A stretch of DNA of 64,000 nucleotides. Origin: Taudactylus pleione (lineage: Eukaryota; Chordata; Amphibia; Anura; Myobatrachidae). The first letter of the stretch is position 1. The number at the start of each line of letters is the position of its first letter. Positions 47,657 through 59,402 of this stretch are shown here, one piece after another. The notes under the pieces are model-generated. The model had not been told where the DNA came from, made no database searches, and was given only the letters and a program-made list of their open reading frames with translations. The position numbers and the translations under genes were made by a program. The stretch spans positions 54,644,001-54,708,000 of the forward strand of contig JAUIMM010000200.1 in the NCBI GenBank assembly GCA_031769625.1, written 5' to 3'.

Positions 47657-48468
47657 TTTGTTTATGTACTAGCATTGCTAATGAATGCTTATGTGTACAA
47701 GTCATAACAGTAACTTTCAAACACACATGCCTAAAGCCAAAACCCAAATTAATGTGAGATAAAGAATAAAAACATTATTTTAATCATCCATTTAAAATAC
47801 TGTAGATAATACACAGGAGTGGCAAAAAATAGAGCATCATATAGCAATACAACTGCCAAAACTATGAAACAACTTCTGCGTATATATACATAGGAGTGTC
47901 CTTATTTACATCCCATGTGCACTGTTTTACTAAAGCAGCACATCTGCTACCCGCCCCACATATGATCCTTACAAATACTTAAAATGCCTACAAAAGTTTT
48001 CATGAGATGATAGATGTCAAAAGCACTTACTTTAATGGAGCAGGCTTACGCTAGAATAATTAGAGTAAAACATTGATCACTTATGCAATAAAATATACAT
48101 GCTGATAAGGTAACTCATATAGCTTTAGAGGTTAGTGCATAGTTACTGATTAACCATAATAAGACGTGTGTATTTGTAGTTTAGGTTTCTGCAACAATCA
48201 TGAAAGAGCCAATACTGCCACCTAGTGACCAACATATGTACCAGTGCCCAAGATGTGTATTTTCCATATTGTGAAGACAGAAAACACGCTGTACAGATTA
48301 AACTAAGGTTAAGGTTAGAAAGTTGTGATTTGGTCACATTAATAAAGCAATAAATTAAATTGTCTTAGTAAAAACCATAGTGCATAAAGGCAGATGCAAG
48401 CAACAGATGAACTTGTATTTCTACAGTGTACATCTAGTAGTCACATGTAGTTTATGGCTAGCAAAGGT
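47657..48468. other. Non-coding interval, no gene recognised
   Basis: AT-rich sequence without domain-bearing frames or clear repeats. Confidence 0.5.
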
Positions 48469-48811
48469 CTAAAGGTGTGTATCCACTACGTGATTAAACA
48501 GGCCAATTGAACGATAACGACATCGTTATCGTTCAATCACTTGTTAGTCTTTTGCAAATCGGCCATGTAAATGTCGAAAAGGACCAGCAATGCGCACGCC
48601 TGCTGGTCGTTTTTGACATCTATCATCGCCCGAACATGCTGGTCAACCTGACACCGTCGTCAGGTTACCCATGTTCGGGGATGATGATGTTGCTACACTG
48701 AATGACTGAACGTTCAGTGTAGGCACATCACAGACTGTGAAACGACTGTACAATTACAATGTCGTAAACGTGCACTCGTTTCACAGTCGGCAAGTGGATG
48801 TGCACCTCTAG
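48469..48811. mobile_element. MITE, 343 bp
   Basis: The left end ctaaaggtgtgtatccact and the right end agtggatgtgcacctctag are imperfect inverted repeats (15 of 19 positions). Internal palindromes include the one around cgataacgacatcgttatcg near 48512. The phrase gtatccactac also occurs near 12760. No clear target duplication. Confidence 0.65.
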
Positions 48812-49961
48812 CTATAATGAACCTTTTTTTTTTTTAACAGTCCCCCATTTCCTTAGAGCAGTGATTCCCAAACTGGTTGCCATGGGTTGGAGGTCCATAT
48901 CGAAGCGATAATAAAGGTGCACCACGCAAGAGATAAAATTATTTTCAGCAAAGCACTTTAAATCAGCAATGACTTCAGCAGCGGCAGCATGCTCGGGCTT
49001 CAAGATTGAATGCTTCATAATCTCATTACATTGTTCGCAATATAGAGCATAGCTCCTTACAATATTCATAAGTATACAGTGTCATCAGATAATCGCACAC
49101 TCCTGATCTACAGCTCCGAGAATTTAAAGTGACATTCCTTAATTCTCATTGCTGCTATGCACATGCCCTGGGCAGCATCTCAATGTCCATAAGTAAAGAG
49201 TCCTACATCACACAGGGGCAGTCTTTTAGCCAACACTGTGCCAACTTCACCTGGACCCCTTCCATGGTATCAGAGACCGTCATCGGCTAGTGGCAGATGC
49301 ATGTCATTATCTATAGCCCGCGATCTTCAGGAAGTACAGTATCTGGGTGTCTACAGATTACACTCAGCAAGAAATTAAAATCATGTCTTTATATATGGGA
49401 AACATCGAGGTCAGCCATATTTGGGAGAATAGGACAGTTCTCTTTATTTACTTAATGTGAGGTTTAAATACTTCATACTTCTTGGAATGAAGATGAGATC
49501 TTTTGTACAGGTGCCATTACTATTCTATCTTTTACCTTAATCAGTCACACAAGACTTGTATTACTTTATTAATTAATAAATGCTTTATACTGTAGATCAA
49601 ACAATGTAACTCTGCTTCTAACATTATATAAACATATAATCTGGTAAACATGCGCCAAAGAAAGAAATCAGCTTCTGCATATGTGTCAGATCATGTACCT
49701 GCACACGGATGGAGATCCGTCTGTTTGCACAACACATTTTTATATGACAATTTTTTTAGTATAATAAAAGTAATGTGCTATTGGAAGTGTTATGTCTTTT
49801 TTATTATATGCTGAGGATACATTTGGCATGAATAGCTCTAGAGGGGAAAGACACCATTTAATACGTTCAATGTTGAATACTATCTACTATTGTATATGTA
49901 TATGACAAAGTGGGGCATAATTCCCTGAAAGTGTCTGGTGTGGTACACTCTATATACACTA
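48812..49961. other. Non-coding interval, no gene recognised
   Basis: An A/T run at 48820-48837 precedes cagtgattcccaaactgg (about 48862), a hAT terminus of the type also seen at 55328; its partner end was not found. No coding domain. Confidence 0.45.
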
Positions 49962-50290
49962 TAGGCCTGACTCAGAGATGGACGGATTTGCAGAGATGCA
50001 CACCAGCGGATGTGCAGATCCGTCCATCTCACATGCAAATGTAGAATGTGTCAGACACCTCCATGCTGCATTTGCGATCCCAGCACTGCCACAGTCATCG
50101 CAGGCTGGGATCACCATCACAACCAATGGTCGCTCTTTTGGTCAGGCTGCAGGAGATGCCTGGTCACACAAGAGGCCAGAAGTCTGTGTCCGCAGCTGCG
50201 GCTTTGGGAGTCTGCGTGTGAGATGTGGACTCTGCAACATCGGAGATGTGCGTTCATCGGATGAATGTACATCTCGTAACCAGGCCCTAT
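49962..50290. mobile_element. MITE of the GGGCCTGATTCAGA family (Harbinger-like)
   Basis: The left end ataggcctgactcagagatg and the right end ccaggccctat are inverted, degenerate versions of the ends found at 57062-57541 and 57921-58430. A 3-bp duplication is plausible but obscured by mutations. The GC-rich interior has open frames of no recognised type. Confidence 0.6.
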
Positions 50291-51546
50291 ATTAGTGTGG
50301 ATATCTATTTTACACCCTTAGGGTTTTATTTGGTGTTCACCATAGGCGTATTTATAATAGGTGTATGGGTTGCTGTGCGCCCAGAGTATGCTTATCTTGT
50401 GCGGACAGGCGAGTCCCTCCTCCTCCATGGCACCATCTTCCCTCTGCGCAGTGAAAGCAAAGACTCTACACTGTGCCAGAGTTTTTGCTTTCTTGTGCCA
50501 TCTTCCCCAAAACATCACTGGGAAGATGACGCCAGCGTTGGGGCTGGCATAAGTCACGATACTAATGATAACGGCTGCGGATGTAGGAACATTGGGCAGG
50601 ACAGGCTTTCACATGCAGTACATTTATAATATACAAAGGCGGATACAGTTCAAGGATATTTCTCTATTTGTTCCAGATATGTCTGTATGTACATCTGTTT
50701 CTGCTTAAGCAGATGACAATTGCAATTTCTTCCCTGATAGTTTGGGCATTGTAGTTTTTTTTGTTTCTTTTTTTCTGTTTTTGTTTCAGATCTACAAAAT
50801 CTTAACACAATTTAAATAAACAATTATCATTGTGGGTTTATTTAATTAAGATCTATTTGCAATTTATATGATTTTTGTATAAATACTGTTATATGTGCCT
50901 GCTGACCTTGATGAAATATTTTATGACATTGTAATGAGGATTTGGAGATATTTCCCTAAAACTATACTATTACTGATTTGATGGATATTTTTCCCATGCT
51001 ATAAGAATAATTGTTTACTATTACCAATTATTAATTCACCAAGAATGTATATATATATATATATATGTTCTTGATGTTATGCTCCTAAGCTTCATGCTAA
51101 TATAATTTTAATGTTTATCCAAAAATGTTTAGTTTTAAATATTTAGCACTATAGGATCAAGTGCCCCCAAAACAGAGTACTTTTCTGTTTTTTACTCTCC
51201 GGATAGCACCTCCACATTCACAATTGTACTACAGCCCTCTTGACCATCTATTTATATTAGAGTGGAGATATCCTGTATACATCATTCCTGATTCATCTCA
51301 GAGTTGATACCTGTGCTTGGGTTCTTCCCCCTCCCCAATGGATTACTTCATACTCCAAGCAAAATATTAAAACAATTTACAGAAATGTGAAATAAAAAAA
51401 ATTAGTGAATTAAAATGGCTCCAAAGATGATAAGACTAGTATGAAAAAAAACATGAGGCAGTAAGGTAGGATTTAGAACATATATGCCATGTGTAATGTG
51501 TCTAAAATCGTAATAGTTCCCATATTAATCAATACTAAGCCAGAGA
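50291..51546. other. Non-coding interval, no gene recognised
   Basis: AT-rich sequence with a TA microsatellite near 51048-51066. No recognised domain or repeat end. Confidence 0.5.
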
Positions 51547-51551
51547 CTTAA

Positions 51552-51870
51552 GCTGGCCACACACTAGACCAATTTACATCCAACCAGCCAACTAGTTGAA
51601 TGGTTGGAATGGAAATTTGGTAAGGTATGAAAGCAAATGACAATCAGCAATTTCCTCCCAAACGCCAGAAAATGGACTAAAAATGTTGTTTGAACAAATT
51701 GTTTAGATCAAACATTTGACAAACTTGTCCGACGACCATTTTCATCTGTTTTCTGGCATTTATGAGCAAATTGCTTATCATCAGTTACTCCAATACGTTA
51801 CCAGATTTTCATTCCAATCAATCAACAAGTTGGCTGGTTGGATGTAGGTTGGTCTAGTGTGTGGCCAGCT
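51552..51870. mobile_element. piggyBac-like MITE, about 320 bp
   Basis: The inverted ends agctggccacacactagacc (51551-51570) and its perfect complement (51851-51870) continue inward as long imperfect arms (ccaaccagccaac and gttggctggttgg). TTAA is present at both borders (51548-51551 and 51871-51874), the target duplicated by piggyBac transposons. One A is shared or missing at the left border, so the exact cut point is uncertain. Confidence 0.7.
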
Positions 51871-51874
51871 TTAA

Positions 51875-52211
51875 GGGTATATTTACTAAAGTGAGAGTTT
51901 TTAGAAGTGGAGATGTTGCCCATAGCAACCTTCTAGAACACAGGTTCTCAAACTCGGTCCTCATATTTTCCAGGTCTCCCCACATAATCACATGTGAATT
52001 AATTAGCTCCACCTGTGGACCTTTTTAAATGTGTCAGTGAGTAATGAATATAACTGTGCACCTGCTGGGTGACCTGCAAAATGTGACCTGTGTGGGGTCC
52101 TGAGGACCAAGCTTGATAAACCACTGTTCTAGAAGATAATAGCTAGAATCTGATTGGTTGCTCAAGGCAACAACTCCACTTCTACAAACCCACACTTTAG
52201 TAAATATACCC
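51875..52211. mobile_element. MITE with GGGTATATTTACTAAAGTG ends, carrying a nested hAT MITE
   Basis: The left end gggtatatttactaaagtg and the right end cactttagtaaatatacccc are inverted repeats. Inside them gaagtggagatgttgcc pairs with the segment around gcaacaactccacttc, and catagcaacc with ggttgctcaa. It directly abuts the piggyBac-like element, and its interior is interrupted by the 188-bp hAT MITE. The element at 60724 belongs to the same family. Confidence 0.75.
51939..52126. mobile_element. Nested hAT MITE, 188 bp
   Basis: The termini are CACAGGTTCTCAAACTCGG and the inverse ending GATAAACCACTG, with tcggtcctca and tgaggaccaa inside. A perfect 8-bp target duplication, TTCTAGAA (itself palindromic), lies at 51931-51938 and 52127-52134. 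Same family as 15683-15893. Being inserted in the outer MITE, it is the younger of the two. Confidence 0.88.
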
Positions 52212-52639
52212 CTTACTCTGCTATATATGTATCAATTCTACAAAATGTTGTGTATTTATGTGGGACATCAATATTATATTACTGGTGCCCATTTGATACA
52301 ATAAAACTTATTGTCAATAAACCTGTCAATTACTATATTATCAAACAGATATAGGTTGTATTAGTGAGTGTGGATGAATAATTATCCCAATACAATGCAT
52401 GATGCTGACAATTTCATTCAACTACAATCAAGTTCTTCCTATTAGCACGAAAATTCTAATAAGGGGTATTGTATGTGTATCAATGTAAGTATATCACCCC
52501 AGTGTGGAGATGGTAGACAGAATTATATTGCACTTCTAAATCAAAGGTGCATAGTGTGTAGCATATTCATGAAATTATATATGGTCCAATATTAATTCCA
52601 GTTCCCATAAAAAAAAAGATGTAGTTCTGAGATGAGCCT

Positions 52640-52860
52640 GGCTGGGGTGTTGATGTGGCTAGCTGCAAGGTCAATGCGGCAGTGGTACATTTTGGTTTGG
52701 GCAATGGCAACGGGGTGGTGGATCGTAAGTTAATTAGTTCTAAGGATGGCTACCTTTATTGATCTGATGGGGTCCATCTCAGCATGGATGGGCTGGGTAT
52801 TTTTGTTGAAGATTGTTTCATTTACAGCAGACATAGTTTAGGGTTATAGTTCTCGTTATG
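52640..52860 (+). pseudogene. Fragment with an SGNH-hydrolase-like DGVHLS motif
   Basis: One frame near 52763 reads SDGVHLSMDGLGIF, resembling the last (Asp-x-x-His) block of SGNH/GDSL hydrolases, a domain often found in retrotransposon open frames of fishes and amphibians. Only this short block is convincing; surrounding frames carry stops. It is probably a retroelement relic rather than a host gene. Confidence 0.3.
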
Positions 52861-54063
52861 TTTGCAACACTTCAGTGGAGGCCTCGCTATGTCTGTAAAG
52901 AATGGTATGCGGATTGTTAAGTCTTACTTTAGGTTTAGTCGGTGTGCTCTCCTGCTTACGATGCAAGCTATATAGGCCAAGTGTCCTGGATGGGAAATGG
53001 CTACACCAGCTGGATGGGTGGGTTCTATTTTTTTTGGAGGGTGGAACACCAAGGTTTGGTTTGTGTGGTTGAATTTTTGTCATGTCCATTCTTTAAATGC
53101 AGCCACCAATTTATCTCCACAATTCACATCATCAATTGGTCAATAAAATGTGACTTTAATTTAAAAACGTCATCTCTGTTGTCTGTGTCATCATTTCATT
53201 AGTATAGGGTACGCGGGTTATTTAGTGATGCAGGTAACATTGGATAAATGCACAGGGTACATCATTAGTAAGTTTATAAGAAATGAATGCTATTGTTTTT
53301 ATCATCAATAATATTTATTGAAAATGTATTGAATAAATATTGAACATTTTCAAGGGAGGGGTACAGAAAAAAAGAGAAAGGGAGGAGGGGGGGTGGTATA
53401 AATGCGGAGATACATGTTTGATGATTTTGTCATACACTCCAACATGATCAAGTTTTCCATCCAGCAGTCACTGTGAGGAGCGCTGATAAACAATACAATG
53501 AAGAGGTGAATGACAATGGCAGTGTAGAGAAGAAGTTTAATTTTAAAATTAAATTTGTATATTTTAGGCAGTTTTAAATTATGGGCAAGGCAAGTAAACC
53601 CTAAGTTACAACCGCCTAATGTGTTCAATGGAACACCACCTGATTATTTCCATTTAATCTTCATTTTATATATTTGCTTGAGCAATTATGTAGCATTTAC
53701 AAGTTTATTTGGAGGTTTATGCAGGGAAGAGAAAGAGAAAACACATTAAACCATACTTGCCTACGTTTCCGGCCCCCCGCAATAGTAGGCAAGTCCAATG
53801 TTTACTGCCAGACTGAATAGTTAAATCAAATTTTAGGTATAAAGGGTGAAGAATTGTTAAAAAAAAAAAACCCACACCAATAATTACATACAGTATGTTA
53901 TGGAGAAGATACGTGAAATATATTTGAATTAGAAATCAAAAATATGAAAGTGTTGCCTTGGTATGTCTAGTCACACTTATCTCAATACTTGAATACAGCC
54001 TTGTCATATCAGAAGAAATATGAGGCATGCAAGTTTTAATAATGAAAGAGTTAGGAACCACTA
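52861..54063. other. Non-coding interval, no gene recognised
   Basis: AT-rich sequence with a purine-rich stretch near 53352-53395 and a small palindromic remnant near 53758-53793 (cttgcctac and gtaggcaag). No recognised coding. Confidence 0.45.
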
Positions 54064-55131
54064 TACACTACAGTTCAAAAGTTTGGGGTCACCCAGACAA
54101 TTTCGTGTTTTACATGAAAACCCGACTTATTTATCAAATTAGTTGAAAAATGAATAGAACATATAGTCAAGACATTGGCAAGGTTAGAAATAATGATTTT
54201 GTCCTTCAAACTTTGCTTTCGTCAAAGAATGCTCCTTTTGCAGCAATTACAGCATTGCAGACCTTTGGCATTCTAGCTGTTAATTTGTTGAGGTAATCTG
54301 AAGAAATTTCACCCATTTCCTGAAGCACCAATTTTTATTGGCTTGATGGGCACTTCTTGCGTACCATACGGTCAAGCTGCTCCCACAACAGCTTAATGGG
54401 GTTGAGATCTGGTGACTACGCTGGCTACTCCATTACAGACAGAATACCAGCTACCTGCTTCTTCACTAAATAGTTCTTGCATAATTTGGAAGTGTGCTTT
54501 GGGTCATTGTCCTGTTGGGGGAGGAAATTGGCTCCAATCAAGCGCTGTCCATAGGGTATGGCATGGCGTTGCAAAATGGAGTGATAGCCTTCCTTATTCA
54601 AAATCCCTTTTACCTTGTACAAATCCCCCACTTTACCAGCACCAAAGCAGCCCTAGACCATCATATTATCTCCACCATGCATGACAGATGGCGTCAGGCA
54701 CTCTTCCACCATCTTTTCACTTGTTCTGCATCTCACAAATGTTCTTCTGTGTGATTTAAACACCTCAAACTTCGACTTGTCTGTCCATAACACTTTTTTC
54801 CAATCTTCCTCTGTCCAATGTCTGTTTCTTTTGCCCATATTAATCTTTTCCTTTTATTGGCCAGTCTCCGATATGGGTTTTTCTTTGCCACTCTGCCTAG
54901 AAGGCCAGCATTGCAGAGTCGCCTCTTTACTGTAGACGTTTACACTGGCGTTTTGCGGGTATCATTTAATTAAGCTGCCAGTTGAGGACTTGTGAGGCGT
55001 CTATTTCTCAAACTAGAGACTCTAATGTACTTGTCTTCTTGCACAGTTGTGCACCGGGGCCTCCCACTTCTCTGTCTACTCTGGGTAGAGCCTGTTTGTG
55101 CTGTTCTCTGAAGGGAGTAGTACACACCATT
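54064..55131 (-). pseudogene. Tc1/mariner transposon with degenerate transposase
   Basis: The terminus tacactacagttcaaaagtt is at 54066-54085. Minus-strand frames give a Tc1 DDE transposase: WTDKSKFEVF (first Asp, in 54653-54838), QQDNDPKHTS (second Asp, in 54425-54631) and PDLNPIKLLWEQLD (the third acid, Glu, near 54378-54418). Upstream lie remnants of the DNA-binding domain (RSGRPRCTT near 55050, SLRNRRLTSPQL near 54980-55010). The other inverted end is missing: the Tc1-like match stops near 55131, after ggagtagtacacaccattg. Several frameshifts and stops show that it is dead. Confidence 0.85.
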
Positions 55132-55194
55132 GTCACCCACAGCTTAGTGAGCGGCCTGGAGGCTGGCAAAATAAAACAAAACAGGCCACCCTGA

Positions 55195-55245
55195 ATCAGA
55201 GCGAGCGCTCACAAAGAGAGTCCGGCTCTGAATCAGGGCCTGTGT
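55195..55245. mobile_element. Fragment of a GGGCCTGATTCAGA-family MITE end
   Basis: ctgaatcagagcgagcgctc and gtccggctctgaatcagggc lie head to head, forming a hairpin like the one at the right end of the element at 57921-58430. It directly follows the truncated Tc1 element. Confidence 0.6.
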
Positions 55246-55327
55246 ACTGTAGCTCAACAAGCAAAAACGGAGGAAAATATTTTATACTTAACTTTCGTAG
55301 CCATCATTCTGCCTCAACACCCCACAC

Positions 55328-55646
55328 CAATGGTTCCCAAACTGGGTACCGTGGCAGCCTGGGGTGCCTTGGGTTGGTTGTTCAGTACCAAATAAAATGA
55401 TTTTTAATCAGTATGATAAGCAAAACAAATGCTAATGGCAGCAAATCAAAAAAATATGTGGACAAAAAAGTGCAGCCCTGTCAACCACTACATAACTGAC
55501 CCTAAGGGTGACATATAAGCAATTTCAATTGACTTCATTTCATTTATGCTGAATTTCCCAATAAGAAACCTTTGGCCCAGGGGTGCCGTGGGAAAAATGC
55601 TGATACTCTAGGGTGCGGTGATTGGAAAAGGTTTGGGAATCAAATG
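55328..55646. mobile_element. hAT-type MITE with CAATGGTTCCCAAACT ends
   Basis: The left end caatggttcccaaactgg and the right end ggtttgggaatcaaatg are inverted. The interior holds the phrase ggggtgc in several inverted positions (ggcagcctggggtgcc, caggggtgccgtggg). The flanks do not show an 8-bp duplication, so the boundaries may have drifted. Confidence 0.6.
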
Positions 55647-57058
55647 GAAAGCTCAGCAGAACAACAAGTGATCTGCATATCTACAAGTTATCATAAATTA
55701 TAGAAATACATGGTATAATTTGTAAGTGAAACCACAAAAAAAATTATTAATTATTGTACAGTATATAAAAATGCTGCAACAAAACATACAGAAGCAGAGC
55801 AAAATAAATGAAAACTTATAACAAAAAAATATATAGTTAAATCACACATCTCGCTTTACTTGTGGTTGGTCCATTATTTTATAAGTCATTGGGGATGAGC
55901 AGCATACACATACAATATACATATAAAAAATAAATGCTGTGAATAGGGATACACTGGATGATATATATTTCCACCTAGAATTATAATTCTGAAATCAAGA
56001 ATAAGGTAGCAAGTAGATGTATCAGTATTATAGGAAGAACAATTATACACTTGCTGATTTAATGAAAATGCCTTCCAGCTAAAAGGTGGAGGAACGCTAT
56101 TAATCATAGTTACTGGCAGAGCTCAGTGCTTCCCTCTGAGTTTTGCTGCTAGTACTGCAAAGCAGATGTCATAATAGCCAATAAGCAGTAATTTCTCATC
56201 TGCACAACGCAGTCAGCACATCGCATCCAGAAAGTTTAATTTATGGCTGTGGATACATTATTTCCAGACTCATTAACTTTTATAATGCAACAATATTCAT
56301 TCCGATATTGAAATTGCAGCAGAAGCAATTTAGAAGCCATAAATGTTCACGGTAGGTTATAATTTAAAAATGTGGGTTTATTTTTATTATTTCAAACTTT
56401 TGATTCGGTTCAGGGAGGAAGCGTGCAGTCTTCTGTTAGCAACTCACATGTAACCTTGGCTTTCCTGTAGAAGACAAATGATAGAAAGAGATCTAACACA
56501 ATACAATTTAGATAGCAGCTTGTTTATGGCGGAGAGGGCACATTCTGTTTGCTGTTTGAAATGCAAATAATAAGCACTGAAAGGTAGAAAAGAAAATCAC
56601 AAATCAATTCCATTTTAATGGCATCTAGAGACTCTGATGGTTGGGATATATGCATATACCAAGAGTGGTCGCATTATTCAGTATATCCATAAGGCCCTCT
56701 ATGTACACTTAACAAATGGTTTTACCATCATGTTTGGTTATAATACAGACACGGTCCACATGCTTTAGATCACATTACTACCGCGTCTGGGAATTATACG
56801 GATGACATTACACTGCTGACACTTCATACAAACCCTGGAGGAACATGTGCAGTTATTCCATGTCTAATTGCTACATAATATATATTAGGGCAGGAATGCA
56901 GGAGCACTCTATAGACATTCATCACAATCATTAACATTTGTGTATTAAATTAATATGCCCCTCTACTGTGACAAGGTGACCTTATTCTGATGAATGATTA
57001 CACTAATAACTTCTGTAACAGAGTACACAGCTCTCTATGTTGTATCTGCCTAGTGGTT
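55647..57058. other. Non-coding interval, no gene recognised
   Basis: About 1.4 kb of AT-rich, apparently single-copy sequence without recognised domains, splice-flanked exons or repeat ends. Confidence 0.5.
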
Positions 57059-57061
57059 ATA

Positions 57062-57541
57062 GGGCCTGATTCAGAGCTGTACGCAATGCCAATATTTACG
57101 GACTTCAATGATTATCAACCATCTGTGCACGCATCTAAGTCACACTGCGTATGCGGGAAGGTACACTACCGCAGTCGCTTGCAGCGATTATTTCCATGCA
57201 GTGCGATTGTCGGGGAGCGTAACGGGGGGTAAAGGAGAGAGCGGCTAAAAATGCGTATCGCAAAAGTTTGGTGGCGTGTCACACACTGCGTCAGTGATCC
57301 CATACGCAAGAAATATGCCTCCGGAGTCTCAGATCCCGCGGCCATTCTGCAGAACCACAGACTCACTCTGGACTGCGATTATCGAATGATTTGCGACTGA
57401 TACTGCGTCTTTGTCCTCAGATGCTGGGCTCAATACATCTCCCGGCATCTGCGTTATTTGCATATTTTTGCATAGTATCTGCCTACACAGACGAAGCAGC
57501 AGCAGCGCAGGCGGCATTTAGCGTACAGCTCAATCAGACCC
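57062..57541. mobile_element. Harbinger-like MITE, 480 bp
   Basis: The ends gggcctgattcagagctgta and tacagctcaatcagaccc are inverted with a few mismatches. ATA occurs on both sides (57059-57061 and 57542-57544), a 3-bp duplication as used by PIF/Harbinger elements. The interior is rich in tgcg and cgca motifs. Confidence 0.7.
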
Positions 57542-57917
57542 ATAGATAATACCAATAGGACCTAGCTAAAAGCTAGCCTAAGAAAAGCAGATTAATGAGG
57601 GCCTTGTTCCTCATCGGAGCCCTGGTTGCTCCACTTCGTCCATTACTGTTTGGAGTACCTTGGTTACCTTAGCAATGATCACTGTACGTTGATGGGGGCA
57701 GCAGAAGCACTAGTCACAAGTTATTTCATTGTTCTGTTCTTTTGTGTGTTATTTTCATTTCTATTTTCCTTCATGTGATCTTAGGGATCTCCATAAATGT
57801 CATCTCTTGTGTGGGCCTCCTCTTTAGATAGGAGCTAATTTACCGATGTGCTTCCTGATGCCTCATGTGATATCTTACTTGTGGGTAAATGAGAAATAGT
57901 CGCATAGTTGTTTGAAC
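57542..57917. other. Non-coding interval, no gene recognised
   Basis: About 370 bp between two MITEs, with no recognised feature. Confidence 0.5.
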
Positions 57918-57920
57918 TTA

Positions 57921-58430
57921 GGGCCTGATTGTGACCCGCTCGCAAGCGGGTCGATGGTGACCTAGTGCGCATGCGCACGACGGAGGGAGCTCCGTCGTGC
58001 GCATGCGCGAGGCCCAAATAACGACGGGGTGGGTCTCGCACCAAAGGGGGCGTGCTTTCGATGGTGAGTGACAGCACGCCCCCTTTGGTGGGCGTGCCTG
58101 CCAGACAGAGGCGTTCCCATGGGAACGCCTACCGTCTGGGTCCGGCCCCATTGACATCACTAGTGATGCCAGTGGGAGTGATTTTGGCTCTGATGGAGCC
58201 AAAATCACTCCAGGACTTGCGGTCACCGAGACCCTACCGCAGGGTCTCGTCGCAAGCCCGATGCTCGCGATGGTCTTGACCATCGTGACCATCATCATGG
58301 ACGCTCGCATAAGCTGTGGGTGGTAACCCACAGCTATGCGAGCGTCCAAGAGGCCGCTCCAATGTTAGGTAGGAGGGCCCTGATTCAGAGCGAGCGCTCT
58401 GGTCAGAGCGTCCGGCTCTGAATCAGGCCC
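57921..58430. mobile_element. Harbinger-like MITE, 510 bp
   Basis: The ends gggcctgattgtgac and gctctgaatcaggccc share the GGGCCTGATT terminus. TTA is duplicated exactly (57918-57920 and 58431-58433), fitting PIF/Harbinger target preference. The interior contains several large palindromes (such as cgtcgtgcgcatgcgc, gcgttcccatgggaacgc, and a segment around gaccatcgtgacc) and is strongly CpG-rich. It has a second, internal copy of the family end at about 58377-58400. Confidence 0.8.
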
Positions 58431-58433
58431 TTA

Positions 58434-59402
58434 GTTTTTTATGCATTGTGTTTTACAGTAACCCACTATGTATGTTGGCTATGCCAATAAAGAATTGTGG
58501 TGTACTGTATGCAATAACTGTTGTGTTAGACTATAATATGCAAATTATAAAAGTATATTGCAAGAGATGTGCACCTAATCCAGATGCACCGGTTTTTATG
58601 AAGCAGTGAATGGAGTTGCAGACCAAGATGGTGCCATCTGTGTAGGTGCAAAATATTAAAACTTCTAATGGGGGAGTGCAGGGTGGATCAGGAGTGTTCC
58701 TTGCAGAGTTCCGCGTAGGTATGTAAATGAGCACACTTATGTACACGCATGCACAACTATGTAACATTTTGCTGGATGAGAGTATTTATCCAAGGTGCAA
58801 TTAGGGGAATTCCTTGTCGTGCAAAGGGGCAGCACTGGGTATATTGCTTCTTGTAAGTGCATAGGCCTACTAATGTAATTCAGAAAGTCTCTATAGCTTC
58901 TCTCATTTCATTTTAGGGCATGTGCACAGGTTCTGACAACTAATGCTACTCAGACCAAGGACAAAACCTTATACGCTGACCTCACTTTTACTACATCTGA
59001 GCATTTGAAGTGTGTTCATTACCTATCATAACGCTCACAGCCCTATACTCATACAATACTTAGTGGGTTTCCCAAAGGCTCCATTGTATTTTACGGAACA
59101 TTAACTCTTCTGGACACAGCAGGCTATGATGTAAAGCAGGGCACATAGCGTAGAGGTCACTTTGCTGACATTAAGTTGTGCACCATTAGCGTCAAAGCGC
59201 ATTCAAAAGCCTTTATGGACACACCTTTTATGTGTAACATTAACATCAGTAAATACATAAATGAATACCAAGAGTAAAAAGATTAGATCAATAAGCGCCA
59301 ATCCCATACAAGTGTTGTAAATAATGATCAGCTCTATGTACAGTGGTAGGCATGTAGCACTCCCAACCAGGAGGGGTCTGTGTCACCGCCAAATAAACCA
59401 AT
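58434..59402. other. Non-coding interval, no gene recognised
   Basis: About 970 bp of mixed sequence without recognised domains. The part after about 59280 may belong to the inverted-repeat element to the right. Confidence 0.45.

Noticed and set aside
48812..49069. 85-codon minus-strand frame
   Set aside because: It overlaps a poly-A/T run and a hAT-type terminus, and no conserved domain was recognised; it may be a short decayed transposase remnant but cannot be supported.
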